From CAXXOK01 sp964497495 (GTDB taxonomy: Bacteria; Bacillota; Clostridia; Christensenellales; Aristaeellaceae), in assembly GCA_964497495.1 (NCBI GenBank), contig CAZCCZ010000004.1:1-64000 (forward strand): a stretch of DNA of 64,000 nt, written 5' to 3'. Position 1 is the first letter of the stretch, and the number at the start of each line of letters is the position of its first letter. A program made the position numbers and the translations under genes. Shown piece by piece: positions 16,527 through 25,178 of this stretch. The notes below the pieces were generated by a model. The model was given only the letters and a program-made list of their open reading frames with translations, was not told the origin of the DNA and did no database searches.

Positions 16527-17008
16527 GCGATTTTTCCTCCCGCCATGGCGTTCATCAGGCCGCCCGCCTCGATGATTTTCTGCAAAAAGTCCGGGAAGGG
16601 CGGAAAGGCATAGCTTTCGCCCGTGGTAAGGTTGCGGATGGCGCCCGCCGCCAGATCCACCTCCAGCGCATCGCCGGTGTGGAAATTCCCGTCGCACACG
16701 ATGATCGGCAGGCCGATGTTGATGGCGTTGCGGTAGAAGATGCGCGCGAAGCTTTTAGCAATTACGCAGGAAATGCCGGCGGTTTTGATGGCCAGCGGCG
16801 CGTGCTCCCGGGAGGAGCCGCAGCCGAAGTTGACGCCGGCGGCGATGATATCCCCCTTCTTCGCCTTTTTCAGAAAATCGGGGTCGATGTCCTCCATGCA
16901 GTGCGCCGCGAGCGCCTCGGGATCGGAGGTGTTCAGGTAGCGCGCGGGAATGATGACGTCGGTATCCACGTGGTCGCCGTAGCAGAGTACGTTGCCTTTC
17001 AGCAGCAT
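16523..17008 (-). CDS. leuD: 3-isopropylmalate dehydratase small subunit
   Basis: 161 residues, the swivelling small subunit that pairs with LeuC. It belongs to the short form found in Clostridia and archaea, not the roughly 200-residue proteobacterial type. DHVDTDVIIPARYLNT, the active-site loop GVNFGCGSSREHAPLAI and FARIFYRNAINIGLPI are visible. The ATG at 17008 has AAGGAGG 7 bases upstream; an in-frame upstream ATG at 17044 lacks a good site. It is separated from leuC by 288 bp that hold a structured repeat. Confidence 0.95.
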   Translation of the reverse strand: MLLKGNVLCYGDHVDTDVIIPARYLNTSDPEALAAHCMEDIDPDFLKKAKKGDIIAAGVNFGCGSSREHAPLAIKTAGISCVIAKSFARIFYRNAINIGLPIIVCDGNFHTGDALEVDLAAGAIRNLTTGESYAFPPFPDFLQKIIEAGGLMNAMAGGKIA

Positions 17009-17105
17009 GGCACGGCCTCCTTTCGATATCGGTTCATTCGCCATGGTCCAATCGTCCGCAACCAGCTATACATTCTTATAAACACAAAGCAAGGTATCGG
17101 CAGCC

Positions 17106-17270
17106 CCCGAAGCGTGCAGGGGCGACCGGAAAGCCCCTGCACGTGCCCGCAGGCACGGGCGTTTTCCCAGCGCCCGCAGGCGCATCCCCTCTCCCGGGGA
17201 AGGTTGGGGAGGAATTCGCAAACCCTTCCCCAAAGGGAGCGGATGCGACCGAAACCCTTCCCCAAAGGGG
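17106..17270. repeat. Structured intergenic repeat, copy A (leuC/leuD gap)
   Basis: Hairpin 1 is GTGCAGGGGC/GCCCCTGCAC (17114-17142) around the loop GACCGGAAA. Hairpin 2 is GTGCC-CGCA-GGCAC (17143-17156), and a further GCGCC-CGCA-GGCGC follows at 17170-17183. A third module pairs GGGGAAGG with CCTTCCCC; its 3' part, AACCCTTCCCCAAAGGG, occurs twice 32 bp apart. Loops match copies B, C and D while the stems differ. It fills most of the 288-base gap after leuC; no gene is seen there. Confidence 0.8.
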
Positions 17271-17296
17271 CTCGTCCAGCGCCCCGCGCGACCGCC

Positions 17297-18562
17297 TTAG
17301 CGCCCCAGCATCTCCGGCGACGCGATTCTCCCCATCACCGCCGAAGCCGCGGCCACGGCAGGGCTGGCGAGGTACACTTCGCTCTGCGGGTCGCCCATGC
17401 GGCCCACGAAATTGCGGTTGGTGGTAGCCACGCAGCGCTCGCCTTTGGCGAGAATACCCATGTGCCCGCCCAGGCAGGGCCCGCACGTGGGCGTGGATAC
17501 GGCGCAGCCCGCCGCGATGAACACGTCCATCAAGCCTTCCCGGACGGCCTGCAGCCAGATCGCCTGCGTGGCGGGGATGATGAGCGCGCGCACGCCCTTG
17601 GCCACCCTGCGGCCCTTCAGGATTTCCGCGGCCGTGCGCAGATCGGAGATGCGGCCGTTGGTGCAGGAGCCGATCACCACCTGGTCGATGGGGATGTTCC
17701 CGATCTCGTCGAAGGTCTTGCCGTTTTCCGGCAGGTGCGGGAAAGCGACCACGGGGGTAAGGCGCGAAAGGTCGATCACCAGCGTGCGCGTGTACTCCGC
17801 GTCCGGGTCGGCGGCGAAAACCCTCGGTTCCTTCGCGCCGTGTTCCTTCAGGTATTCCAGCGTAAGCTCGTCCACGGGGAAGATACCGTTCTTGGCCCCC
17901 GCTTCGATGGCCATGTTGCAGACGCACAGACGGTCGTCCATCGTAAGGGCTTTCACGCCCTCGCCGGAAAATTCCAGCGACCGGTACAGCGCCCCGTCCA
18001 CACCGATCTGCCGGATCAGGTGCAAAATCACGTCCTTGCCGGAGACGTACTTTTCCGGTTTACCGATCAGCACCACGCGGATCGCCTCCGGCACGCGCAG
18101 CCACACCTTACCGTAGGCCATGGCCGCCGCCATGTCCGTGGAGCCTACGCCGGTGGAGAACGCGCCCAGCGCGCCGTACGTGCAGGTATGGCTGTCCGCG
18201 CCGATCACCAGATCGCCAGCCGTCACCATGCCCTTCTCCGGCAGCAGCGCGTGCTCCACGCCCATTTCCCCGACGTCGAAAAAGTTGGAGATGCCTTTTT
18301 CGCCCGCGAACTCCCGCACCTTTTTCGTCTGCTCCGCGGCTTTGATGTCCTTGTTGGGGGTAAAGTGATCCATCACCAGCGCGATCCGTTCGCAGTCGAA
18401 CACGCAGCCGCAGCCCGCCTTTTCAAACTCGTTGATGGCTACGGGCGCGGTGATGTCATTGCCCAGCACCAGGTCGGTATCGGCCAGGATCATTTCCCCG
18501 GCCTTCAGGGTTTCCCGGCCGCAATGGGCGGCCAGTATCTTTTGCGTCATGGTCATGGGCAT
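17297..18562 (-). CDS. leuC: 3-isopropylmalate dehydratase large subunit
   Basis: 421 residues, the aconitase-type [4Fe-4S] large subunit that isomerises 2- to 3-isopropylmalate, and here probably also citramalate to 3-methylmalate. GADSHTCTYGALGAFSTGVG is the first conserved block. VVIGSCTNGRISDL and CAVSTPTCGPCLGGHMG supply the three cluster cysteines. The length fits the Clostridia/archaeal LeuC2 type rather than the roughly 465-residue enterobacterial one. The start at 18562 has AAAGGAGG 10 bases upstream and overlaps the end of cimA by 10 bp, so the two are translationally linked. Confidence 0.95.
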   Translation of the reverse strand: MPMTMTQKILAAHCGRETLKAGEMILADTDLVLGNDITAPVAINEFEKAGCGCVFDCERIALVMDHFTPNKDIKAAEQTKKVREFAGEKGISNFFDVGEMGVEHALLPEKGMVTAGDLVIGADSHTCTYGALGAFSTGVGSTDMAAAMAYGKVWLRVPEAIRVVLIGKPEKYVSGKDVILHLIRQIGVDGALYRSLEFSGEGVKALTMDDRLCVCNMAIEAGAKNGIFPVDELTLEYLKEHGAKEPRVFAADPDAEYTRTLVIDLSRLTPVVAFPHLPENGKTFDEIGNIPIDQVVIGSCTNGRISDLRTAAEILKGRRVAKGVRALIIPATQAIWLQAVREGLMDVFIAAGCAVSTPTCGPCLGGHMGILAKGERCVATTNRNFVGRMGDPQSEVYLASPAVAAASAVMGRIASPEMLGR

Positions 18563-20133
18563 CGGGCGGATTCCTCCTTTTGGTGCAGAATGTATTCGAT
18601 GGAATCGGTCAGCGCCTGCCAGCTGGCGGCGATGATGTCCGTGGATACGCCGACCGTCGTCCAGCTGGTTTCGCCGTCGCTGCTTTCGATAAGCACGCGC
18701 ACGACCGATGCGGTGGCCTCGCGGCCCGAAAGCACGCGCACTTTGAAATCCGTCAGGCGCACGCGCGCGATTTCCGGATAAAACACGGCCAAAGCCTTAC
18801 GCAGCGCGGTGTCCAGCGCGTGCACGGGGCCGTTGCCCATGGCGGCGGTCGTTTCCGGTTTGCCGTCCACCTGGATGGAAAGCATCGCGGAGGCGCTCTG
18901 CTCGCCGTCCGGGAAGGGGTACTCCCCGCTGATACGGTACATGCTCAGGGTGAAATGCGGCCGGTAGCGCCCGAGCGTGCGCAGCACCATCAGCTCGAAG
19001 CTCGCGTCCGCCGCCTCGAACTGGAAGCCGTCGTGCTCCAGTTCTTTCAGGCGGGCCACGATAGCCGCCACCTCGGGGCTTTCCCGCGTCAGTTCCGGCG
19101 CGACCTTCGTAAGTTTCGCCAGCGCCGTGGCGCGGCCGGAAACCTCGCTCATCAGGAAGCGGCGCTCGTTGCCCACCGTCTCCGGCGGCACGTGCTCGAA
19201 GCTGCGGCTGACCTTGCTGACGCCGTCGATGTGCATGCCGCCCTTGTGGGCGAAGGCGCTGGCCCCCACGTAGGGCTTGCCCGCGAAAAGGGACATGTTG
19301 CACAGTTCGGAGATCTGGTTGGCGGTGTGGCGCAGGGTTTTCAGGTCGCCCTTGCAGTCCAGCCCCATCTTCAGCCGCAGGCCGGGGATGATGGCGCTTA
19401 AGTCCGCGTTGCCGCACCGCTCCCCGATGCCGGTGAAGGTGCCCTGCACCTGCACGGCCCCCGCGCGCGCGGCCAGCAGCGAGGAGGCGACCGCGCACCC
19501 GGCGTCGTTATGGCAGTGGATGCCTACGCGAATCTGCGGGAAGGCTTCGCACACCTTCCGAACCGCCGCCTCGATCTCGTCCGGCAGGACGCCGCCGTTG
19601 GTATCGCACAGGCACAACGTGTCCGCGCCCGCGTCCCGCGCGGCGGCCAGCACTTGCATGGCGTACGCCCCGTTGTTCCGGTAACCGTCGAAGAAGTGCT
19701 CCGCGTCGAAAATCACTTCCCTGCCAGCATCCCTGACGCAGCGCACCGTATCCGCGACCAGCCGCAGATTTTCCGCCAGCGTGGTGCCCAGCACCTCCGT
19801 TACGTGCAGATCCCAGCTCTTGCCAAAGATCGTCACGCTGGGCGTACCGGCCCCCAGCAGCGAGCGGACGTTGGGGTCGTCCTTCGGGTCGGTGCCCTTG
19901 CGGCAGGTGCTGCCGAAGGCGCACAGGCGCGCGTTTTGAAGCCGAAGCTCCCCCACCTTCCGGAAGAACTCGATGTCCTTCGGGTTGGAGCCGGGGTTGC
20001 CCGCCTCGATATAGTCCACCCCGAACGCGTCCAGCGCCTGAACGATGGCCAGCTTGTCGCTTACGGAGAAGGAGATGCCTTCCCCCTGCGCGCCGTCCCG
20101 CAGGGTACTGTCGAAAATTTCAATCTTCGTCAT
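18553..20133 (-). CDS. cimA: Citramalate synthase
   Basis: 526 residues. It condenses pyruvate and acetyl-CoA to (R)-citramalate, the entry to threonine-independent isoleucine synthesis. The opening KIEIFDSTLRDGAQGEGISF and the FGSTCRKGTDP block are typical of the CimA branch (LeuA2-like), not of true LeuA. The metal-site histidines are in GIHCHNDAGCAVASSLLA, and GASAFAHKGGMHIDGV marks the hinge. The C-terminal half carries a LeuA-type regulatory dimer domain. ATG at 20133 has GAGG 6 bases upstream; the TTG two codons earlier is less likely. Cotranscription with leuCDB supplies the rest of the 2-oxobutyrate route. No ilvA is present. Confidence 0.93.
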   Translation of the reverse strand: MTKIEIFDSTLRDGAQGEGISFSVSDKLAIVQALDAFGVDYIEAGNPGSNPKDIEFFRKVGELRLQNARLCAFGSTCRKGTDPKDDPNVRSLLGAGTPSVTIFGKSWDLHVTEVLGTTLAENLRLVADTVRCVRDAGREVIFDAEHFFDGYRNNGAYAMQVLAAARDAGADTLCLCDTNGGVLPDEIEAAVRKVCEAFPQIRVGIHCHNDAGCAVASSLLAARAGAVQVQGTFTGIGERCGNADLSAIIPGLRLKMGLDCKGDLKTLRHTANQISELCNMSLFAGKPYVGASAFAHKGGMHIDGVSKVSRSFEHVPPETVGNERRFLMSEVSGRATALAKLTKVAPELTRESPEVAAIVARLKELEHDGFQFEAADASFELMVLRTLGRYRPHFTLSMYRISGEYPFPDGEQSASAMLSIQVDGKPETTAAMGNGPVHALDTALRKALAVFYPEIARVRLTDFKVRVLSGREATASVVRVLIESSDGETSWTTVGVSTDIIAASWQALTDSIEYILHQKEESARCP

Positions 20134-20255
20134 GTTCAACCTCGTCTCTGAGCTTCCGGCGCCGCCGGGAGAAACCGAAGGAAGGGTTATAATTTCCTTT
20201 GTGTTCGCAGAAGGCGGTAACGATTCCGTGTCACGCCGCCTTGCTTGCCGGGAGC

Positions 20256-20366
20256 CGCCCGAAGGTTTCCAAAGGGCGAGCGGAAAGCCCTTTGGCGCGC
20301 CCGCAGGCGCGTCCTACGGGGAAGGCTGGGGGAGGGGATTGTTATATCCCTTCCCCCAAAATGCGG
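20256..20366. repeat. Structured intergenic repeat, copy B (leuA/cimA gap)
   Basis: Hairpin 1 is CCAAAGGGC/GCCCTTTGG (20269-20295) around GAGCGGAAA. Hairpin 2 is CGCGCC-CGCA-GGCGCG (20296-20311). Module 3 pairs GGGGAAGG with CCTTCCCC (20318-20355). Compared with copy A both loops and the third module are kept, while stems 1 and 2 are different sequences that still pair. It lies in the 248-base gap between leuA and cimA. Confidence 0.8.
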
Positions 20367-20381
20367 TTTCACCCGCATTCC

Positions 20382-21884
20382 CTACAGCTTATTCATGCCG
20401 TTGATGTACGCCAGAATGCTGGCCTCCATCACGTCCGTGCTCAGCCCGCGGCCGGTCACCACACGGTCGCCGCAGCGAATCTTCACGATGGCTTCGCCCT
20501 GCGCATCCTTGCCTTCGGAAATGGTCTGTATGGCGTAATCCTCCAGTGAATGCTCCGGCGCGGGAATCAGCTTGTCCACCGCGTTGAACGCCGCGTCGAT
20601 GGGGCCGTCGCCCAGCGCGACTTCCTCCGCGCGTTCCCCCTCGTGCAGCACGCTTACCACGGCGTTGGAGGTGACGTAGTTGCCGCTGTTGACGGTGAAG
20701 CGTTCCAGCTTGTAACCGCCGCCCACGGCCGCGCCAGAAAGCCGGTGCAGCGCGAGGGCCTCCAGATCGTGATCCGTAATGACCTTTTTCCGGTCGCTCA
20801 GTTCCTTGAAGCGGGCGAACAGCTTGTCCAGTTCCGCCTTGTCCAGCGTATAGCCCAGCGCGCTCAGGCGCTCCTCCACGGCGTGGCGGCCGCTGTGCTT
20901 GCCCAGCACCATGCGGTTTTGCATCAGGCCGATGGATTCCGGCGTCATGATCTCGTAGGTGGCGCGGTTGGCCATTACGCCGTGCTGGTGGATGCCCGCC
21001 TCGTGGGAGAAGGCGTTCTGCCCCACCACCGCTTTGTTGATGGGGGCGTTCACGCCCAGAATGCTGTACACCAGCCGGCTTACGGGGGAAATGCGCGTGG
21101 TGTCGACGCCGCAGGTAACGGGGTAAAGGTCGGGCCGGGTGTGAATGGCCATCACCAGTTCTTCCAGCGCCGCGTTGCCCGCGCGCTCCCCGATGCCGTT
21201 CACGGTGCACTCCACCTGCTCCGCGCCCGCCAGAACCGCTGCCAGCGAGTTGGCGACCGCCAGCCCCAGGTCGTCGTGGCAGTGCACGGACAGGGTGACG
21301 GCATCGATGTTCTCCACGTTCTGCTTCAGGAACCGTATGGTGGCGGCCATTTCGTCCGGCATGGCGTAGCCCACGGTATCCGGGATGTTGATCACCTGCG
21401 CGCCCGCGCGGATGGCGGTATCCACCGCTCTGGCGAGGAAAACGGGTTCGGAACGCAGGGCGTCCTCAGCGGAAAACTCCACCAGCGGGGCAAGGTTTCG
21501 AGCGCGGGCCACCATGGCGGCGATCGTGTCCAGCACTTCCTGTTCGCTCATTTTGAGCTTGTACTGCATATGCACCGGGGACGTGGCCAGAAACGTGTGG
21601 ATCAGCGGATTTTTAGCGTCCTTCACCGCTTCCCACGCCGTGTCGATATCCTTAGCGGTGGCGCGGGCGAGGCTGGCGACCGTGCAGTTTTTCATCGTTC
21701 TGGCGATGGTCTGCACCGATTCGAAATCCCCCTGCGAGGCGATGGCGAACCCGGCCTCGATCACGTCCACCTTCATGCGCTCCAGCGCCTGCGCGACTTC
21801 GATTTTTTCCGCCAGGTCCATGCTGCAGCCCGGGGCCTGTTCCCCGTCGCGCAGCGTCGTATCGAATATCCGTACCTGTCGCAT
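20382..21884 (-). CDS. leuA: 2-isopropylmalate synthase
   Basis: 500 residues. It condenses 2-oxoisovalerate with acetyl-CoA, the committed step to leucine. The N-terminus QVRIFDTTLRDGEQAPGCSM, SVHCHDDLGLAVANSLAA and CTVNGIGERAGNAALEELVM form the catalytic barrel; NAFSHEAGIHQHGV is in the linker. The C-terminal regulatory domain (about 380-500) that binds leucine is present, so feedback inhibition is expected. AAGGAG lies 9 bases before the ATG. It is clearly distinct from the neighbouring cimA, so the operon carries both synthases. Confidence 0.95.
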   Translation of the reverse strand: MRQVRIFDTTLRDGEQAPGCSMDLAEKIEVAQALERMKVDVIEAGFAIASQGDFESVQTIARTMKNCTVASLARATAKDIDTAWEAVKDAKNPLIHTFLATSPVHMQYKLKMSEQEVLDTIAAMVARARNLAPLVEFSAEDALRSEPVFLARAVDTAIRAGAQVINIPDTVGYAMPDEMAATIRFLKQNVENIDAVTLSVHCHDDLGLAVANSLAAVLAGAEQVECTVNGIGERAGNAALEELVMAIHTRPDLYPVTCGVDTTRISPVSRLVYSILGVNAPINKAVVGQNAFSHEAGIHQHGVMANRATYEIMTPESIGLMQNRMVLGKHSGRHAVEERLSALGYTLDKAELDKLFARFKELSDRKKVITDHDLEALALHRLSGAAVGGGYKLERFTVNSGNYVTSNAVVSVLHEGERAEEVALGDGPIDAAFNAVDKLIPAPEHSLEDYAIQTISEGKDAQGEAIVKIRCGDRVVTGRGLSTDVMEASILAYINGMNKL

Positions 21885-21945
21885 ACGTTAACGCTCCTTT
21901 TTTATCCTTCGCGGGCCAACGCCCGCCCATCGGCGGGTCGGCGGC

Positions 21946-22000
21946 CCGAAGATTTCCGAAGGGCGAGCGGTAAGCCCTCCGGCGCGTCCCGCAGGGCGCG
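21946..22000. repeat. Structured intergenic repeat, copy C (ilvD/leuA gap)
   Basis: Hairpin 1 is CCGAAGGGC/GCCCTCCGG (21956-21982, one mismatch) around GAGCGGTAA. Hairpin 2 is CGCGTCC-CGCA-GGGCGCG (21983-22000, one wobble). The flank GCCCGAAGATTTCC matches the flank of copy B. It ends 5 bp from the ilvD stop codon; the third module is absent. Confidence 0.75.
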
Positions 22001-22004
22001 CGCC

Positions 22005-23657
22005 TCAATCCCTGTATACCGCTCCCTTGTCCGCGGAGGAGACCATAGCCGCGTACCGCTTCAGGTAGCCCGTCAGCGCCGGGCGCTCGGGCGGAACGAA
22101 GGCGGCGCGCCGCTTCTCGATCTCCTCCCCGGATAGTCGGAGGGTCAGGCGCTTGTTCGGAATGTCGATGTCGATGGGGTCGCCTTCCTTGACGAGGGCG
22201 ATCAGCCCGCCCGCGGCGGCTTCGGGGCTGATGTGCCCGATGGCCGCGCCGCGCGTGGCGCCGGAGAAGCGGCCGTCCGTAATCAGCGCCACGCTCCTGT
22301 CCAGCCCCATGCCCGCGATGGCGGAGGTGGGGCTGAGCATCTCGCGCATGCCGGGGCCTCCGGCGGGGCCTTCGTAGCGGATCACGATCACGTCCCCGGC
22401 GTTGATTTGGCCCGCGTAGACGGCGGCCACGGCGGCTTCCTCACCATCAAACACGCGGGCAGGGCCGCTGTGGGTCAGCATTTCGGGGGCCACGGCGCTC
22501 TGCTTGACCACCGCGCCGCCCTCGCACAGGTTGCCGAACAGCACGGCCAGCCCGCCCACGGGGGCGTAGGCCGTTTCCCTGTTTCGGATCACCGTATCGT
22601 CCAGCACGCGGGCGTTCTCAAGATTTTCCGCCACGGTCTTTCCGGTTGCGGTCAGGCAGTCGGCGTGGAGGAGGCCCATCCCGTCCAGCACCTTCATCAC
22701 CGCCGGGACGCCGCCCGCGGCGTTCAGATCCTGCACGTGGTGCCTGCCCGCGGGGGCCAGCTTGCACAGGTTGGGGGTCCTTTCGCTCGCCTCGTTGATT
22801 TTGGCAAACGAGAAGGGCGCGCCCGCCTCATGGGCGACGGCGGCCAGGTGCAGCGCCGTGTTGGTGGAGCAGCCCAGCGCCATGTCCACCGTCAGCGCGT
22901 TTTCGATGGCGTTATCCGTCAGGATGTCGCGGGCGCGGATGTTCTTTCGCAGCAACTCCATCACCTTGACGCCCGCTTCTTTGGCCAGCCGGATGCGCGC
23001 GGCGTAAGGCGCGGGCACGGTGCCGTTGCCCGGCAGCCCCAGCCCCACCGCTTCGGTAAGGCAGTTCATGGAGTTAGCGGTGAACATGCCGGAGCAGGAG
23101 CCGCACGTGGGGCAAACCTCGTCCTCGATCTGCCTCAGTTCCGCCTCGTCCATCTTTCCGGCCATGTACGCGCCCACCGCCTCGAAGGAGGTGTTCAGGT
23201 CCTTGCCGTCCAGCGAAAGCATGGGCCCGCCGGAAACGAAGATGCAGGGCAGGTTGAGCCGCACGGCCGCCATGAGCATGCCGGGCACGACTTTATCGCA
23301 GTTGGGGATGAACACCAGCGCGTCGAAGGCATGGGCGCGCGCCATGCACTCCACGCTGTCCGCGATCAGCTCGCGGGTGCACAGGGAGTAGCGCATGCCC
23401 TCGTGCCCCATGGCGACGCCGTCGCACACCGCGATGGTGTTGAACTCAAACGGCGTCCCCCCGGCCGTCAGCACCCCGTCCTTGGCGGCGCGGGCGATCT
23501 GCTGCAGGTGCGTATGCCCGGGCACGATTTCGCAGTAGGAGCTTACGATTCCCACGAAGGGGCGGTCCATCTGCTCGTCGGTCACGCCGCAGGCCTTCAG
23601 CAGCGCGCGGTGGGGGGTTCGCTCCGGCCCCTTTTTCACCACGTCGGAACGGTTCAT
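22005..23657 (-). CDS. ilvD: Dihydroxy-acid dehydratase
   Basis: 550 residues. It dehydrates dihydroxyisovalerate and dihydroxymethylvalerate to the 2-oxo acid precursors of valine/leucine and isoleucine. The iron-sulfur ligand motifs VFIPNCDKVVPGMLMAA and CPTCGSCSGMFTANSMNCL are intact, as are FEFNTIAVCDGVAMGHEGM and the C-terminal ITDGRFSGATRGAAIGH. The start at 23657 overlaps the ilvC stop by 4 bp (ATGA). After its stop the operon has a 120-base gap with repeat copy C before leuA. Confidence 0.96.
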   Translation of the reverse strand: MNRSDVVKKGPERTPHRALLKACGVTDEQMDRPFVGIVSSYCEIVPGHTHLQQIARAAKDGVLTAGGTPFEFNTIAVCDGVAMGHEGMRYSLCTRELIADSVECMARAHAFDALVFIPNCDKVVPGMLMAAVRLNLPCIFVSGGPMLSLDGKDLNTSFEAVGAYMAGKMDEAELRQIEDEVCPTCGSCSGMFTANSMNCLTEAVGLGLPGNGTVPAPYAARIRLAKEAGVKVMELLRKNIRARDILTDNAIENALTVDMALGCSTNTALHLAAVAHEAGAPFSFAKINEASERTPNLCKLAPAGRHHVQDLNAAGGVPAVMKVLDGMGLLHADCLTATGKTVAENLENARVLDDTVIRNRETAYAPVGGLAVLFGNLCEGGAVVKQSAVAPEMLTHSGPARVFDGEEAAVAAVYAGQINAGDVIVIRYEGPAGGPGMREMLSPTSAIAGMGLDRSVALITDGRFSGATRGAAIGHISPEAAAGGLIALVKEGDPIDIDIPNKRLTLRLSGEEIEKRRAAFVPPERPALTGYLKRYAAMVSSADKGAVYRD

Positions 23658-24661
23658 TCCTTTTCCTCCGGTTTTCTCTGCCAGCTCATCTTCGCGCGCA
23701 GTTCCGCGCCGGTCTTTTCCAGCAAGCTGTTCTGCGCGGCCCTGCGCATGGCGTTGAAGCTGGGGCGGTTGGCCTGGTTTTCCAAAATCCAGTTGCGGGC
23801 GAACACGCCGTTTTGAATTTCAGTAAGAATCTTCTTCATTTCTTTCTTCGTTTCCTCCGTGATCAGGCGCGGGCCGGAAACGTAATCCCCGTATTCCGCC
23901 GTATCGGAGATGGAATAGCGCATGAAGTTCATGCCGCCCGCCACCACCAGGTCGATGATGAGCTTCATCTCGTGCACGCACTCGAAGTAGGCGTTTTCCG
24001 GCTGGTAGCCCGCCTCCACCAGCGTGTCGAAGCCGGCCTTCATCAGGGCGGTCACGCCGCCGCACAGCACCGCCTGCTCGCCGAAAAGGTCGGTTTCGGT
24101 TTCCTCACGGAAGGTGGTTTCCAGCACGCCCGCGCGCGCCCCACCGATACCCTGCGCCCACGCCAGCGCGATTCCCCTGGCGTCCCCGCGGGGATCCTGA
24201 TGCACGGCGATGAGGTCCGGCACGCCCTTGCCTTCCAGGTACTGCGAGCGCACGGTGTGGCCGGGGCCCTTGGGCGCAATCATGATCACGGCCACGTCCT
24301 GCGGCACCACGATCTGCCCGAAGTGGATGTTGAAGCCGTGGGCGAAGGCCAGCGTCTTGCCGGGGGTCAGGTACGGCGCGATGTCGTTCTTGTACAGGGC
24401 GGCCTGCTTTTCGTCGTTGACCAGCACCATGATCACGTCGCACGCGGCCACGGCGTCTTTGGTGAGCATCACGTTCAGCCCGGCTTCCTTCGCCTTCGCG
24501 GCGGATTTGGAACCCTCGTACAGGCCTACCGTCACGTCGAAACCGCTGTCGTGCAGGTTCAGCGCGTGGGCGTGCCCCTGGCTGCCGTATCCGATCACGG
24601 CCAGCTTTTTCCCCTCCAGATACTTCCTGTCGCAATCCTTCTCGTAGTACATGGTAGCCAT
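23654..24661 (-). CDS. ilvC: Ketol-acid reductoisomerase (class I)
   Basis: 335 residues, the short class I form. It isomerises and reduces acetolactate or acetohydroxybutyrate with NADPH. The Rossmann motif is AVIGYGSQGHAHALNLHDSG (about 21-40). MIAPKGPGHTVRSQYLEGKG and DLFGEQAVLCGGVTALMKAG carry the metal and substrate residues, and the knotted C-domain contains YFECVHEMKLIIDLV. GGAGG lies 9 bases before the ATG, which is 3 bp after the ilvN stop. Confidence 0.97.
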   Translation of the reverse strand: MATMYYEKDCDRKYLEGKKLAVIGYGSQGHAHALNLHDSGFDVTVGLYEGSKSAAKAKEAGLNVMLTKDAVAACDVIMVLVNDEKQAALYKNDIAPYLTPGKTLAFAHGFNIHFGQIVVPQDVAVIMIAPKGPGHTVRSQYLEGKGVPDLIAVHQDPRGDARGIALAWAQGIGGARAGVLETTFREETETDLFGEQAVLCGGVTALMKAGFDTLVEAGYQPENAYFECVHEMKLIIDLVVAGGMNFMRYSISDTAEYGDYVSGPRLITEETKKEMKKILTEIQNGVFARNWILENQANRPSFNAMRRAAQNSLLEKTGAELRAKMSWQRKPEEKE

Positions 24662-24664
24662 TGC

Positions 24665-25177
24665 TCATTCCTCCTCGTTATTCGTCAGCACGTATCCGCC
24701 GCGGCCGATGGCCGTAACGCCCGTGCGGCATACCTCGATGATCCCCAGCGGCGTCAGGAACGCGATGAACGCGTCCAGCTTGGTCTGTTCCCCGGTCAGT
24801 TCCATGGTCATGGTTTCCGGCGTCAGGTCGATCACCTTGGCGCGGAAAACGGTCACCGCGTCCAGCACCTGCCCGCGGGTCTCCGGCGCGGCGCGCACCT
24901 TGACCAGCAGCAGTTCCCGCGCCACGATGCGGGTAACGTCCATCGCCTCCACCGTAAGCACGTCGTGCAGCTTTTCCAGCTGGTGCACCAGCTGATCCCG
25001 CACGTACTCGTCCCCCGCCGCCTGGATGGTCATGCGGCTGACGCGCGGGTTTTGCGTTTCCCCCACGGAAAGGCTGTCGATGTTGAAGCCGCGCCGGGCG
25101 AACAGCCCGGAGATGCGCGTGAGGACGCCGGATTCGTTGTTGACCAGCATCGACAGGATCAGGCGGTCGGGCGCCAT
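24665..25177 (-). CDS. ilvN: Acetolactate synthase small (regulatory) subunit
   Basis: 170 residues. The N-terminal ACT domain has LSMLVNNESGVLTRISGLFA and RRGFNIDSLSVGETQNP, the valine-binding side, followed by the ALS_ss C-terminal domain. It activates IlvB and confers valine feedback inhibition. It starts at 25177 with AGGGGG about 7 bases upstream, 1 bp after the ilvB stop, so translation is coupled. The symbol ilvH would fit equally; ilvN is used because it follows ilvB. Confidence 0.94.
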   Translation of the reverse strand: MAPDRLILSMLVNNESGVLTRISGLFARRGFNIDSLSVGETQNPRVSRMTIQAAGDEYVRDQLVHQLEKLHDVLTVEAMDVTRIVARELLLVKVRAAPETRGQVLDAVTVFRAKVIDLTPETMTMELTGEQTKLDAFIAFLTPLGIIEVCRTGVTAIGRGGYVLTNNEEE

Positions 25178-25178
25178 G

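Noticed and set aside
16679..18781. 700-codon plus-strand frame across leuD, the repeat and leuC
   Set aside because: Runs antisense through two well-defined genes and the non-coding repeat; no domain seen.
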